NCBI RefSeq assembly: GCF_003667445.1
Contig: NZ_RCTF01000016.1
Location: forward strand, 54,365-118,364
DNA length: 64,000 nucleotides
Direction: 5' to 3'
DNA from: Xanthobacter tagetidis
GTDB lineage: Bacteria; Pseudomonadota; Alphaproteobacteria; Rhizobiales; Xanthobacteraceae
A model generated the notes under the pieces. It was given only the letters and a program-made list of their open reading frames with translations. It ran no database searches and had not been told where the DNA came from. The first letter of the stretch is position 1. Every line of letters begins with the position of its first letter. Shown here piece by piece: positions 42,521-50,601 of the stretch. The position numbers and the translations under genes are program-made.

Positions 42521-44140
42521 TCAGCCGGCCTTGCGGCGGCGGCCGATCTCGAAGCCGATGGCGCCGGCGCCGATGGCCATGACACCAACGGCCAGGATCA
42601 GGGTCGGCGAGAACGACGCCTCGGCGGGCTTCGCCACCGCCGCCACCGGCGGATGCGGGGCAGGGGCCGGGGCCGGCGCGGCGGCGGCCGGCTGGGCCGG
42701 GGCGCCGTCCTTCGGCGCGGCGGCGGCAGCGGCGGTTTCCATCCGCACCATGGCGTCGTAGTTGCGCGCCAGCATGGCGCGGCCCACGTCCTTCAGGATC
42801 GCCTGGCCGGCGACGCGGCCCTGGCCGAGCACGAGGTCGACATTGGTCACGCTCGGCCCGCCGAGGTCCACCGAGCGGTTGCCCTTGGCATCCTCGATGC
42901 GCCAGGAGAGGACGTTGTCGCCCTCCACCTTGTCCACCACCACGCGGAAATAGCCCTCCGGGCCATCCACCTTGGTGCCGGGCTTGAGGCGGATCTCCTC
43001 CTTGTTGACCAGCATGAACCCGAAATTGTGCCCGGTGGGGCAGCCCACGGGATAGACCGCGAAGCGCGGGTCGCCGGCGAAGTCGTCGCCGTACTTCAGG
43101 CTGTAGGCGCCGCCATAGACCTTGAGGTTCGCCTTGTCGCCCTCGAAGGCGCTGGGCCAGGGCGACAGGAACGCCACCATGTCCGCGTCCTCGAACACCA
43201 GCGCCTTGCGGGCGGCGGTGTCCTCGATCAGCAGTTCGTTCTTCACCGGGCCGAGGGTGCGGGTGCCCGTCACCGTGTCGCCGGAGAGCAGTTCGAGCGT
43301 CACCGTTCCGGCGGAGGGATCGACCGCGGCGACGCGCACCGTGCGGTTGCCCACCTTCCAGCTCTCGCCGGCGCCGGCGAGGCCGGCAAACACCTTGTCC
43401 TGCGCCAGCAGGATACGGTCCATGCGCACCCCGCTCAGCCAGTCGAAGGTGATCTGCTTCGGCGTGATCTCGCGCGCCTTGCCCTGGTTGTAGAGCTGGG
43501 CGAAGCGGTCGCCGAACCAGCCGGTCTCGGTGGCGGAGAAGGCCGGGGCGCCGAACGCCCATTCCCAGTCCGTGCCGGCGATGGTGCGCACATGGACGGT
43601 GTGGTTGGCCATCTTCTCGTGGCCGACCGTGGCGTAGTAATTGTAGACCTGCCCGCCCACCGCGACGCTGCCGCCGGCGGGGATGGTCACGTCCTTCTTC
43701 ACCACGATGGTCATGTCGTAGTCGACATAGGTCGGCAGGCGCGAGAGCACGGGCAGCGGCTCGCCGCGCAGCGCCACCTCGCCGCCCCAGGTGTCCTCCA
43801 TGAAGACGAGGCCGCCGGCGGGGATCACCACCTCGCCGTTCTCCACCCGGCTCTTGCGGATGAAGACGGCGTCGAACTTCGGCGGCTTGCGGCCGAAATC
43901 GTCGGTCACAACGCGCGCCTGGGGCAGGCCGGGCAGGCCCGGCACATAGGCCGGCTTCACCGGCCGGTCCGCCAGCAGCGAGAAGGGCGGCGGGGGGATG
44001 TCCTTGTCGGCGATCGGATGGGCGAGCGGCCAGCCGGGCTTGGCCGGCGTGAGCAGCGCCGCGTCGTCGGCGGCCGCGGGAGAGGCGAGGGCGACGGCGA
44101 GCGCGGCGCCGCATAACAGGGTCGGGAGCAAACGGGGCAT
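42521..44140 (-). CDS. Large exported, C-terminally membrane-anchored protein of unknown function
   Basis: 539 residues. Signal peptide (LPTLLCGAALAVALASPAAA), then a beta-rich ectodomain of about 460 residues with repeated strand-turn patterns (VENGEVVIPAGGLVFMEDTW, TIPAGGSVAVGGQVYNYY, LELLSGDTVTGTRTLGPVKN). A single conserved-looking Cys lies in VGCPTGHNFGF. After an Ala/Pro linker (residues about 475-510) comes one membrane helix (ILAVGVMAIGAGAIGFEIG) and a basic end (RRRKAG), so the bulk lies outside the inner membrane. I do not recognise the family; the pattern recalls surface-layer or periplasmic scaffold domains. It ends 18 bases from the membrane-protein gene. Confidence 0.75.
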   Translation of the reverse strand: MPRLLPTLLCGAALAVALASPAAADDAALLTPAKPGWPLAHPIADKDIPPPPFSLLADRPVKPAYVPGLPGLPQARVVTDDFGRKPPKFDAVFIRKSRVENGEVVIPAGGLVFMEDTWGGEVALRGEPLPVLSRLPTYVDYDMTIVVKKDVTIPAGGSVAVGGQVYNYYATVGHEKMANHTVHVRTIAGTDWEWAFGAPAFSATETGWFGDRFAQLYNQGKAREITPKQITFDWLSGVRMDRILLAQDKVFAGLAGAGESWKVGNRTVRVAAVDPSAGTVTLELLSGDTVTGTRTLGPVKNELLIEDTAARKALVFEDADMVAFLSPWPSAFEGDKANLKVYGGAYSLKYGDDFAGDPRFAVYPVGCPTGHNFGFMLVNKEEIRLKPGTKVDGPEGYFRVVVDKVEGDNVLSWRIEDAKGNRSVDLGGPSVTNVDLVLGQGRVAGQAILKDVGRAMLARNYDAMVRMETAAAAAAPKDGAPAQPAAAAPAPAPAPHPPVAAVAKPAEASFSPTLILAVGVMAIGAGAIGFEIGRRRKAG

Positions 44141-44158
44141 AAGGGTGTTCCTCCGGAT

Positions 44159-44695
44159 CTAGCTTTGGTTATGGGCGAGCGCCCCGTCCGCCCGCCGCGC
44201 CGGCAGCGGGCAGGTGGCAAGGCGCCGCGAGAGGTAGAGCGTGCCCCAGAAGGTGAGCAGCGCGGTATTGAGCGTCAGCAGCCATTTCGGCACGTCCGCC
44301 AGGACGCTGCCGGCGATGCCGAGCCCCACCAGCGAGAGCACGGGGGCAAGGCACGAGATGCACAAAGCGGAGAGCGCCAGCACCCCGCCGCCCGCCGCCA
44401 TGCCGGCCCCCGCCGCCCCGCCCCGGCGCCCGGCGACGAGCGCGAAGGCGAGGAAGGCGAAGGCGAGGCCGACCGTCGCGGCGGTGAAGTATTCCTGCTT
44501 GCGCATGAAGCTGACCGCGAACGCCTGGCTGCGCTCATAGGTCAGGGTGCCGGCGGAGACGAATTCGTCGGCAAGGAAGCCGCACTCCTCCGCCGCCGCC
44601 GCGGTCTGCGGCATCTCGAACACAGCGTAGCTCAGCGCCACGTAGCCGAGGGCGGCGGCGAGGAAGACCGCGATCATGGTGCGGTAGGGAATCAT
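44159..44695 (-). CDS. Small multi-spanning membrane protein of unknown function
   Basis: 178 residues from ATG 44695 (GGAG nine bases upstream); a GTG eight codons earlier is less well supported. Four predicted helices. The segment ALCISCLAPVLSLVGLGIAG resembles, loosely, the Cys-containing helix of MerT/MerF-type metal or small-molecule transporters, with CxxC in place of CC. An extracytoplasmic loop holds EECGFLADEF. It lies between the large exported protein and DsrE, so it may carry a sulfur compound or electrons across the membrane. Function is unknown. Confidence 0.7.
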   Translation of the reverse strand: MIPYRTMIAVFLAAALGYVALSYAVFEMPQTAAAAEECGFLADEFVSAGTLTYERSQAFAVSFMRKQEYFTAATVGLAFAFLAFALVAGRRGGAAGAGMAAGGGVLALSALCISCLAPVLSLVGLGIAGSVLADVPKWLLTLNTALLTFWGTLYLSRRLATCPLPARRADGALAHNQS

Positions 44696-44854
44696 GCGGC
44701 GGAGCTCCGTTCGCGACACCCGGCACCGGGACCAGGCCGGGACCGGGGAGATTGCGCGGGATTAAGCGGGACGTCCCGGGACCAGGCCGGGATCACGCCG
44801 GGACGACCGGCGCGGAAGCGGCGGGATCAGGCCGGTCCGTCCCGCCGCGGCGAG

Positions 44855-45217
44855 TCAGTAGGAGATGGAGGGGGCGCCCTCGCCCATGAACTCCACCAGC
44901 TTCGCGCCGCCGACGATCTTGGCGCCCGCCACCAGGTTGTTCTCGTCGAGCCCCCGCTTCTTGAAGCAGGGCGAGCAGACATAGATGGTGCCGCCGGCCT
45001 CGGCGAAGGCGCTCATGAGATCCTTCAGCGCGGCGAACCCCTCCTCGTGGATGTCGTCGGAATAACCCTTTTGCGACAAGCGGGTCCCCTCGATGGAGAG
45101 GAACACCACGGTCTCCTTGTCGGAGGCGACGGCGGCGTTGGCGATGACGAAGCCGACGGTCGCCTTGTCGGTATCGTTCTTGGCGCAGCTGATGGAGACG
45201 ACGAACTTTCCGGGCAT
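44855..45217 (-). CDS. DsrE-family protein
   Basis: 120 residues, the expected DsrE length. It begins KFVVSISCAKNDTDKATVGF, and the loop FAEAGGTIYVCSPCFKKRG carries the Cys (CxxC) positioned as the DsrE persulfide-carrying Cys. DsrE-like proteins pass sulfane sulfur to or from TusA. It lies 27 bases after the small TusA-like gene on the same strand, supporting a direct sulfur-relay pair. CAC-rich leader before ATG has AGAGAG-type ribosome binding. Confidence 0.88.
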   Translation of the reverse strand: MPGKFVVSISCAKNDTDKATVGFVIANAAVASDKETVVFLSIEGTRLSQKGYSDDIHEEGFAALKDLMSAFAEAGGTIYVCSPCFKKRGLDENNLVAGAKIVGGAKLVEFMGEGAPSISY

Positions 45218-45244
45218 CTTTCTTCTCTCCCTCTTTGGGTGGCG

Positions 45245-45505
45245 TCAGCTCCAGTCGGTGCGGGAGCGGATCCAGAATTGGTGGGTGTCAGGATCGTGAT
45301 GAATCAAAGGGTTGCGGGTCATGCGGCACCAGGCCGGCAGGTCCTCCGGGGCGCCGGAATCGCGGGCGGTGAGGCGCAGCACCGCGCCCGGCATGGCCTT
45401 GAGGCGCTGCCGCAGGAAGATGACCAGCTCGCCGCAGCCCATGTCGGCGGCGTCCCACTCGTCGCTCGCGCCGAAACGATCGGCGCGCCCATCGCGCTCG
45501 GCCAT
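45245..45505 (-). CDS. Stand-alone TusA-like protein
   Basis: 86 residues from ATG 45505 (GGAAGG upstream). It has the TusA-like fold in short form: DMGCGELVIFLRQRLKAM with Cys24 at the persulfide position (CG instead of CPxP), then EDLPAWCRMTRNPL (C60). The W59-C60-R61 block falls at the same residue numbers as in the fused domain of the methyltransferase at the other end of the cluster. Likely partner of DsrE. A longer frame upstream lacks support. Confidence 0.85.
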   Translation of the reverse strand: MAERDGRADRFGASDEWDAADMGCGELVIFLRQRLKAMPGAVLRLTARDSGAPEDLPAWCRMTRNPLIHHDPDTHQFWIRSRTDWS

Positions 45506-45816
45506 GACCTTCCGTCCCGCAGTCGGCACGGGCCCGCAGGGGCGCCGCGCACGGTTCCGCTTCTGTCGTTCTATCAATGGGATAAGGAGCCGACGGCCGC
45601 CTGTGACGCCTGCAGGTTTCCACTGCAGAAGACCAGCCCTCACGGGGCATGGCGATGGGGGCGCGTCATTGCTCGCGGGCAGACTAGGGCTCCGCTTCCC
45701 GCGACGTCAAGGCAGTGCGGTACAAATGGACCGGCAGCCGCGCGCGAAGACTTACTTGCATTAGTGAACTGAAATTGCCATCCTCACGGCAGGCTGACGC
45801 TCCGGAGGCATGCGGA
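45506..45816. other. 311-base divergent promoter region
   Basis: It separates the divergent TusA-like and thioesterase genes and must hold both promoters. I see a short dyad (CCTGCAGG near 45610) but no operator I can name, and no gene. Confidence 0.5.
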
Positions 45817-46230
45817 ATGATCGTGGTAGGCGCCCGCACCCGGCGCCGCGTCGTGGTGGACGATGCGCGCGCAATCACCTTCATGGGTCCCACACTGCGG
45901 GTCTACGGCACCCCCAACATGCTCTACGACGTGGAGATGGTGTGCCGCGACATGCTGCTGCCCATGCTCGAAACCGGACATGACAGCGTCGGTGCCCAGG
46001 TCCGCCTGGTCCATTCCGGCCCCGCTTTGATGGGCGCCGAAGTCGACGTGGAGGCGGAGATCACCGGCGTCGACGGGCGGCGGGTTTCGTTCGAGGCGGT
46101 GGTGCGGACGGAAGGCGCCATCATCGGCACGGTCGCCCACCAGCGCGGCGTGGTCGAGGTCGCCCGGCTCCAGGCGCGGGTGGACGAGATGCGCGCGCGC
46201 CTCGACGCGCCGCAATCCTGCGCCGACTGA
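45817..46230 (+). CDS. Hot-dog thioesterase, FlK-like
   Basis: 137 residues. The FlK-type pattern is present: FMGPTLRVYGTPNMLYDVEM, with Thr and Glu at the catalytic positions, then TGHDSVGAQVRLVHSGPALM with the catalytic His. Fluoroacetyl-CoA thioesterase (FlK) and relatives hydrolyse small acyl-CoAs. The Thr-Glu-His set is by eye alignment only. ATG 45817 has a GGAGG site. It is divergent from the sulfur cluster and converges on a LysR gene; fluoroacetate specificity is not implied. Confidence 0.75.
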   Translation: MIVVGARTRRRVVVDDARAITFMGPTLRVYGTPNMLYDVEMVCRDMLLPMLETGHDSVGAQVRLVHSGPALMGAEVDVEAEITGVDGRRVSFEAVVRTEGAIIGTVAHQRGVVEVARLQARVDEMRARLDAPQSCAD

Positions 46231-46243
46231 CGGCGCGCCGCGC

Positions 46244-47212
46244 TCAGGCCTTGGCCTCGGCCCTGACTGTCTCGGCCAGTTCGCCGAGCAGCCACTGAAG
46301 GCCGCCATCGCGCTCGGCACGCTGGTGCCAGATCGCCTCCACCGTCGCCTCTAGCGGCGCATGCGGCATATCCAGCGCCGCGTGCGCGCCCGCGGCCACG
46401 AGGCGCCGCGCCACGCGCTCCGGCAGCGTGGCCACCATGTCCGTGCGCGCGAGAATGTCCCCGACCGAAGCATAATGGGGCAGCGACACCGCCACGTGCG
46501 CCACCGGCGCGCCGTCGGCGTCCGCCTCCATGAGCAGGCGGTCGATCCAGACCCGGCGCCAGACGCCGCGATCGTCGACGAAGCCGCCCAAGGCCTGGTC
46601 CCCGGCGCCGAGCAGCTCGACCACCACGAAGGGATAGGCGAACAGCGCCTCGCGCGTCACCGGCCGGCCCGCGAGCGGATGTCCGCGGCGCACCACCAGG
46701 GCCTCGTGGTCGGTGAGAAGGGGCATGCGCCGCACCCGCTCCGGCAGATCGGCGAACCATCCCACCACGAGGTCGAGCCGGCCCTCGTCGAGCTGCTGCA
46801 CCACGTCGAGGCGGCTGTAGGGGAAGATGCACAATTCGATCTGCGGCGCGCTGCGCGCCAGGCGCGCGATGAGGCCGGTGAGCACCTCGCTCGTGCCGTA
46901 CTCGCTGGCGGCGATTCGGAACGTGCGCGCCGCCTCGGCGGGCACGAACGGCCGCGCGACGATGGCGTCCTCGATCCGTCCCAGCCCCTCGCGGATGGCG
47001 GGAGCGATCGCCAGCGCCCGCGGCGTCGGCACCATGCCGTCTTCGCCATAGACGAACAGATCGTCTCCCACCGCGAGGCGCAACCGCGCCAGCGCATGGC
47101 TGACCGCCGACGCCGTCACGCCAAGGTCCTTGCTGGCGCCGCTGACGCTACGGGACTGCATGATCGCCTCGAATACACGGAACAAGTTCAGATCAACTCG
47201 CTTCAGCGACAT
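46244..47212 (-). CDS. LysR-family transcriptional regulator (NodD/LinR-like)
   Basis: 322 residues. Helix-turn-helix in residues 1-65 (LNLFRVFEAIMQSRSVSGAS, VTASAVSHALARLRLAVGDD) and an effector domain (TFRIAASEYGTSEVLTGLIA, LVVGWFADLPE). The DLNLF start is typical of the NodD-type subfamily, which responds to aromatic or small organic effectors. It converges on the thioesterase gene and is divergent, across a 515-base spacer, from glutaminase. Confidence 0.9.
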   Translation of the reverse strand: MSLKRVDLNLFRVFEAIMQSRSVSGASKDLGVTASAVSHALARLRLAVGDDLFVYGEDGMVPTPRALAIAPAIREGLGRIEDAIVARPFVPAEAARTFRIAASEYGTSEVLTGLIARLARSAPQIELCIFPYSRLDVVQQLDEGRLDLVVGWFADLPERVRRMPLLTDHEALVVRRGHPLAGRPVTREALFAYPFVVVELLGAGDQALGGFVDDRGVWRRVWIDRLLMEADADGAPVAHVAVSLPHYASVGDILARTDMVATLPERVARRLVAAGAHAALDMPHAPLEATVEAIWHQRAERDGGLQWLLGELAETVRAEAKA

Positions 47213-47727
47213 GCCGACGGCCTATGATTGGAATTCATCGCCGAGCTGAGGCAAATTCAGCGTTTACGGCTCAGCTTCACATTGGCATCTTTCGGCCGCG
47301 AGCGAAACACGGACGGCGCGGCGCTCCAGCCGATTCGTCCATTTTAGCAACCCTCTAACCGCTGCCCTCCCGGGCGGCGCGCCGGGAGAGAGAACCGGGC
47401 GATGGAACGTGGGGGACCGAACCCGCGAACCGGACGTCTGGGCGGCGAGGCGCATGGCGGTATCATAGTATAAATTGGATGTAAGCGCGCTTTCGACTTG
47501 CCGTCGTCCCAGCCAATTTCGTGCCTTACCGGATATTCTATTGCACTGCAGCATAAACCGCGAATGGCCCAAGATTTCACCCGATGATTTTCTTGAGACT
47601 TGGCGCCTCAAGCCTTAGGCTTGTGCGCAATATGTTGGGCGCCCTCAGCGGCCCGCGCCCAGCAGGACAGATAGTCGCGTAACGCAAGTCTCCTCCGAAT
47701 GTGAGACGCAAGAGCAGGAAGCCGCCC
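47213..47727. other. 515-base divergent intergenic region before glutaminase
   Basis: No gene is supported; a 115-codon minus-strand frame here has atypical composition and no recognisable motif. The part 47455-47600 is noticeably more AT-rich than the surroundings and probably holds promoters for LysR and glutaminase. A dyad lies at 47609-47623. Confidence 0.5.
47609..47623. promoter_or_regulatory. Dyad in the LysR-glutaminase spacer
   Basis: Perfect inverted repeat CAAGCC-TTA-GGCTTG, about 105 bases before the glutaminase ATG. It could be an operator or leader hairpin; the function is inferred only from position. Confidence 0.35.
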
Positions 47728-48723
47728 ATGTTCCGAGACGAGGATCTGCCCTCCCCCGCCTACATCTCCACGGGCCGCCTGCCGGACCCGGCGGAGATCG
47801 ACCGGCTGATCCAGCGCGCCTATGCGCGGTTCAAGGATCACCAGGAGGGCGAGAACTCGAAGGTCTATCCGGCCATGGAGCGCGTTCCGCGCGACCTGTT
47901 CGGCATCTGCGTCGCCGGCACCAGCGGGCGCATCTACGCCGCCGGGGACGTGGACTACGAATTCTCCATCATGAGTGTGTCGAAGCCCTTCATCTTCGCG
48001 CTTGTGTGCGGCCTGATCGGCCCTGCCGAGGCGCGCGCGAAGCTCGGCGCCAACGCCACCGGGCGGGCCTTCAACTCGCTCGCCGCCATCGAGGCGATGC
48101 CCGGCGGCGTCACCAACCCCATGGTCAATCCCGGCGCCATCGCCACCACCAGCCTCGTTCCGGGCGCCGATTCCGACGAGAAGTGGGCGTTCATCCATGG
48201 CGGGCTCTCGCGCTTCGCCGGCCGCTCACTGCCGCTGAACGAGGAGGTCTACGCCTCCGCCATCGCCACCAATTTCCGCAACCGCGCCATCTCGCGCATG
48301 CTCCAGAGCGTCGGCGCCATCTATTGCGACCCCGAGGAGGCGACCGAGCTCTACACGCGCCAGTGCTCGCTCAACGTCAGCGCCCGCGACCTCGCGGTGA
48401 TGGGCGCGACGCTCGCGGACGGCGGCGTGAACCCGGTGACGCGCGAGCGCGTGGTGGAGCCGGACGTGTGCCATTACGCGCTCGCCGTGATGGCCACCGC
48501 CGGCCTCTACGAGACCTCCGGCGACTGGCTCTACGAGATCGGCCTGCCGGGCAAGAGCGGCATCGGCGGCGGCATCGTCACCGTCTCGCCGGGGAAGGGC
48601 GGCCTCGGCACCTTCGCGCCGCCGCTCGATGGCGCCGGCAACAGCGTCAAGGGCCAGCTCGCCGCGCGCTACCTCTCCCAGCACCTCGGCATGGACCTGT
48701 TCGTCTCCCGCCCCGAGGACTGA
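47728..48723 (+). CDS. glsA: Glutaminase (class A)
   Basis: 331 residues, slightly longer than usual glutaminase A. It hydrolyses glutamine to glutamate and ammonia. The beta-lactamase-like active site shows SIMSVSKPFIFALV (SxxK), NPMVNPGAIATTSL (Asn and the oxyanion region), the conserved ELYTRQCSLNVSARDLA block and SGIGGGIVTVSPGKGGLGTF near the end. I chose ATG 47728 for its AGGAAG site; a GTG nine codons upstream is possible. It lies 56 bases before a DHA2-type transporter gene and may form an operon with it. Confidence 0.93.
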   Translation: MFRDEDLPSPAYISTGRLPDPAEIDRLIQRAYARFKDHQEGENSKVYPAMERVPRDLFGICVAGTSGRIYAAGDVDYEFSIMSVSKPFIFALVCGLIGPAEARAKLGANATGRAFNSLAAIEAMPGGVTNPMVNPGAIATTSLVPGADSDEKWAFIHGGLSRFAGRSLPLNEEVYASAIATNFRNRAISRMLQSVGAIYCDPEEATELYTRQCSLNVSARDLAVMGATLADGGVNPVTRERVVEPDVCHYALAVMATAGLYETSGDWLYEIGLPGKSGIGGGIVTVSPGKGGLGTFAPPLDGAGNSVKGQLAARYLSQHLGMDLFVSRPED

Positions 48724-48779
48724 CCGCCGACGGCGCCTTTCCAGCACAACAAGAACTTGATTTCAGAAGGAAAACGCCA

Positions 48780-50423
48780 ATGTCCAACACCACGGCGGCC
48801 GGCCCGCACACGGGCCAGGAGGTCAAGGATTCCTGGGTGCCGATGATCGCCATCGCGCTCGGCCAGGTGCTCATGTCGTTCAACGTCGCCTCGCTGCCGG
48901 TGGCGCTCGGCGGCATGGTGAAGAGCTTCAACGTTCCGCCCACCACCATCGCCACCGGCATCGTCATGTATTCCATGCTGGTGGCCGGCTTCGTCATGCT
49001 GGGCGCCAAGCTCAACCAGCGCTTCGGCGCGGTCCGGGTGTTCCGCGCCACGGTGCTGCTGTTCGGCGGTGCGCAGGTGCTGATGACCTTCGCCCCCAGC
49101 GCCACGTTCATGATCACCGCCCAGGGCCTGTCCGGCGCCGCTGCGGCGGCCATCGTGCCCTCGCTGGTGGCGCTGATCGCCGAGAATTATCGCGGCACCC
49201 AGCAGGCGACCGCGCTCGGCGCGCTCGGCTCGGCGCGCGCTGCGGCGGGCGTCGCCGCCTTCCTGATCGGCGGCGTGCTCGGCACCTTCATCGGCTGGCG
49301 TCCGGCCTTCGGCATCCTGATCGCGCTCTCGGCGATCGTGTTCGTGCTCAGCTTCCGCCTGAAGCAGGACCACGGCCGCCCGGAGGTGCAGATCGACCTC
49401 GTGGGCGTGGTGCTCGCCGCCGCCGCCATCGTGCTGATCTCGTTCGGCTTCAACAATCTCAACCGCTGGGGCCTCGCGGTGGCGACGCCGGCCGCCCCGT
49501 TCAACATCGCCGGCCTTTCGCCCGCGCCGGTGTTCATCGTGGTGGGCATCGTGCTCGGCCAGCTGTTCGTGCGCTGGACCAAGCGGCGCCAGGAGGCGGG
49601 CAAGACGCCGCTGCTGGCGCTCGAGGTCATCACCTCGGCCAAGGAGCGGGCCGCGGTGATGGCGATGTTCGCCGTGGTGGCGCTGGAGGCGATGCTGAAC
49701 TTCTCGGTGCCTCTCTACATCCAGATCGTCCAGGGCCGCTCGCCGCTCGCGACCGCCATCGCCATGATGCCGTTCAACCTCACGGTCTTCTTCTCGGCGA
49801 TGCTGATCGTGCGCTTCTACGACCGGCTCACCCCGCGCCAGATCGGCCGCTACGGCTTCATGCTGTGCACGGTGGCGCTGGTGTGGCTCGCCTTCGTGGT
49901 GCGCAACGACTGGAGCGCCGGGCCGGTGCTGATCGGCCTCGTCCTGTTCGGCATCGGCCAGGGCTCGCTGGTGACGCTGGTGTTCAACGTGCTGGTCACG
50001 GCCTCGCCCAAGGAACTGGCGGGCGATGTCGGCTCGCTGCGCGGCACCACCAACAACCTCGCCGCGGCGGTGGGCACGGCGGTGGCCGGGGCGCTGCTGG
50101 TGGGGCTGCTCTCCACCATCGTCCTCGGGCGGGTGGCGGCGACGCCGACCCTCACCCCCGAGGTGCAGGCCATGGTGAACCTCGACAGCATCAACTTCGT
50201 CTCCAACGACCGCCTGCGGACGACGCTGGAGACCGCCGGCGCCACGCAGGAGCAGGTGACGGCGGCGGTGGCGGTGAACGCCGAAGCCCGCCTCAGGGCG
50301 CTGAAGATCGGCCTGCTGCTCATGGCCGGCATCGCATTGCTCTCGATCATTCCGGCCGGGCGCCTTCCGGACTACAAGCCGGGCGAAATTCCCGACCCGG
50401 ATACCACGCCGCCCGCCAAATGA
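48780..50423 (+). CDS. MFS transporter, DHA2 (14-helix) family
   Basis: 547 residues with about 14 predicted helices. The N-terminal half has the MFS loop motif (LGAKLNQRFGAVRVFR, a GxxxD/NR-type A motif) and a central GLSGAAAAAIVPSLVALIAE segment. A longer-than-usual hydrophilic loop (residues about 455-510) precedes the last helix. DHA2 members are proton-driven exporters of drugs, toxic organic ions or metabolites. Co-directional with glutaminase; whether it exports glutamate or another amino acid derivative is unknown. Confidence 0.85.
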   Translation: MSNTTAAGPHTGQEVKDSWVPMIAIALGQVLMSFNVASLPVALGGMVKSFNVPPTTIATGIVMYSMLVAGFVMLGAKLNQRFGAVRVFRATVLLFGGAQVLMTFAPSATFMITAQGLSGAAAAAIVPSLVALIAENYRGTQQATALGALGSARAAAGVAAFLIGGVLGTFIGWRPAFGILIALSAIVFVLSFRLKQDHGRPEVQIDLVGVVLAAAAIVLISFGFNNLNRWGLAVATPAAPFNIAGLSPAPVFIVVGIVLGQLFVRWTKRRQEAGKTPLLALEVITSAKERAAVMAMFAVVALEAMLNFSVPLYIQIVQGRSPLATAIAMMPFNLTVFFSAMLIVRFYDRLTPRQIGRYGFMLCTVALVWLAFVVRNDWSAGPVLIGLVLFGIGQGSLVTLVFNVLVTASPKELAGDVGSLRGTTNNLAAAVGTAVAGALLVGLLSTIVLGRVAATPTLTPEVQAMVNLDSINFVSNDRLRTTLETAGATQEQVTAAVAVNAEARLRALKIGLLLMAGIALLSIIPAGRLPDYKPGEIPDPDTTPPAK

Positions 50424-50430
50424 GGCGGCG

Positions 50431-50470
50431 CCTGCCGGGGCGCCCGATCCCCCGCGGGCGCTCCGGCAGG
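50431..50470. terminator. Strong hairpin after the MFS gene
   Basis: A 16-base stem (CCTGCCGGGGCGCCCG with its complement at 50455-50470, one G-T pair) encloses an 8-base loop. It starts 7 bases after the stop codon. No T-tract follows, but strength and position support termination or mRNA 3' end protection. Confidence 0.5.
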
Positions 50471-50601
50471 ACCTGTCCGAGCCGTTGCCATGGCGAGACT
50501 TCGCCGTGGCCTGCACGGCGCTGGGCACCTTTTGCCGTCCCAAGCGTTGTGTCTCCTGCCCGCCGTGCTCGGTGGCCGGGACTGGAAGTCTGGAGGTAAT
50601 C

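Noticed and set aside
47395..47440. tRNA-like stretch (GGTTCGCGGGTTCGGTCCCC on the minus strand)
   Set aside because: It recalls a T-arm, but I could not fold a full cloverleaf with acceptor and anticodon arms, and the T-loop lacks the conserved A. A tRNA-finder score would decide.
47264..47611. 115-codon minus-strand open frame in the LysR-glutaminase spacer
   Set aside because: It has no recognisable motif, weak ribosome site and atypical codon use, and it spans the likely divergent promoter region.
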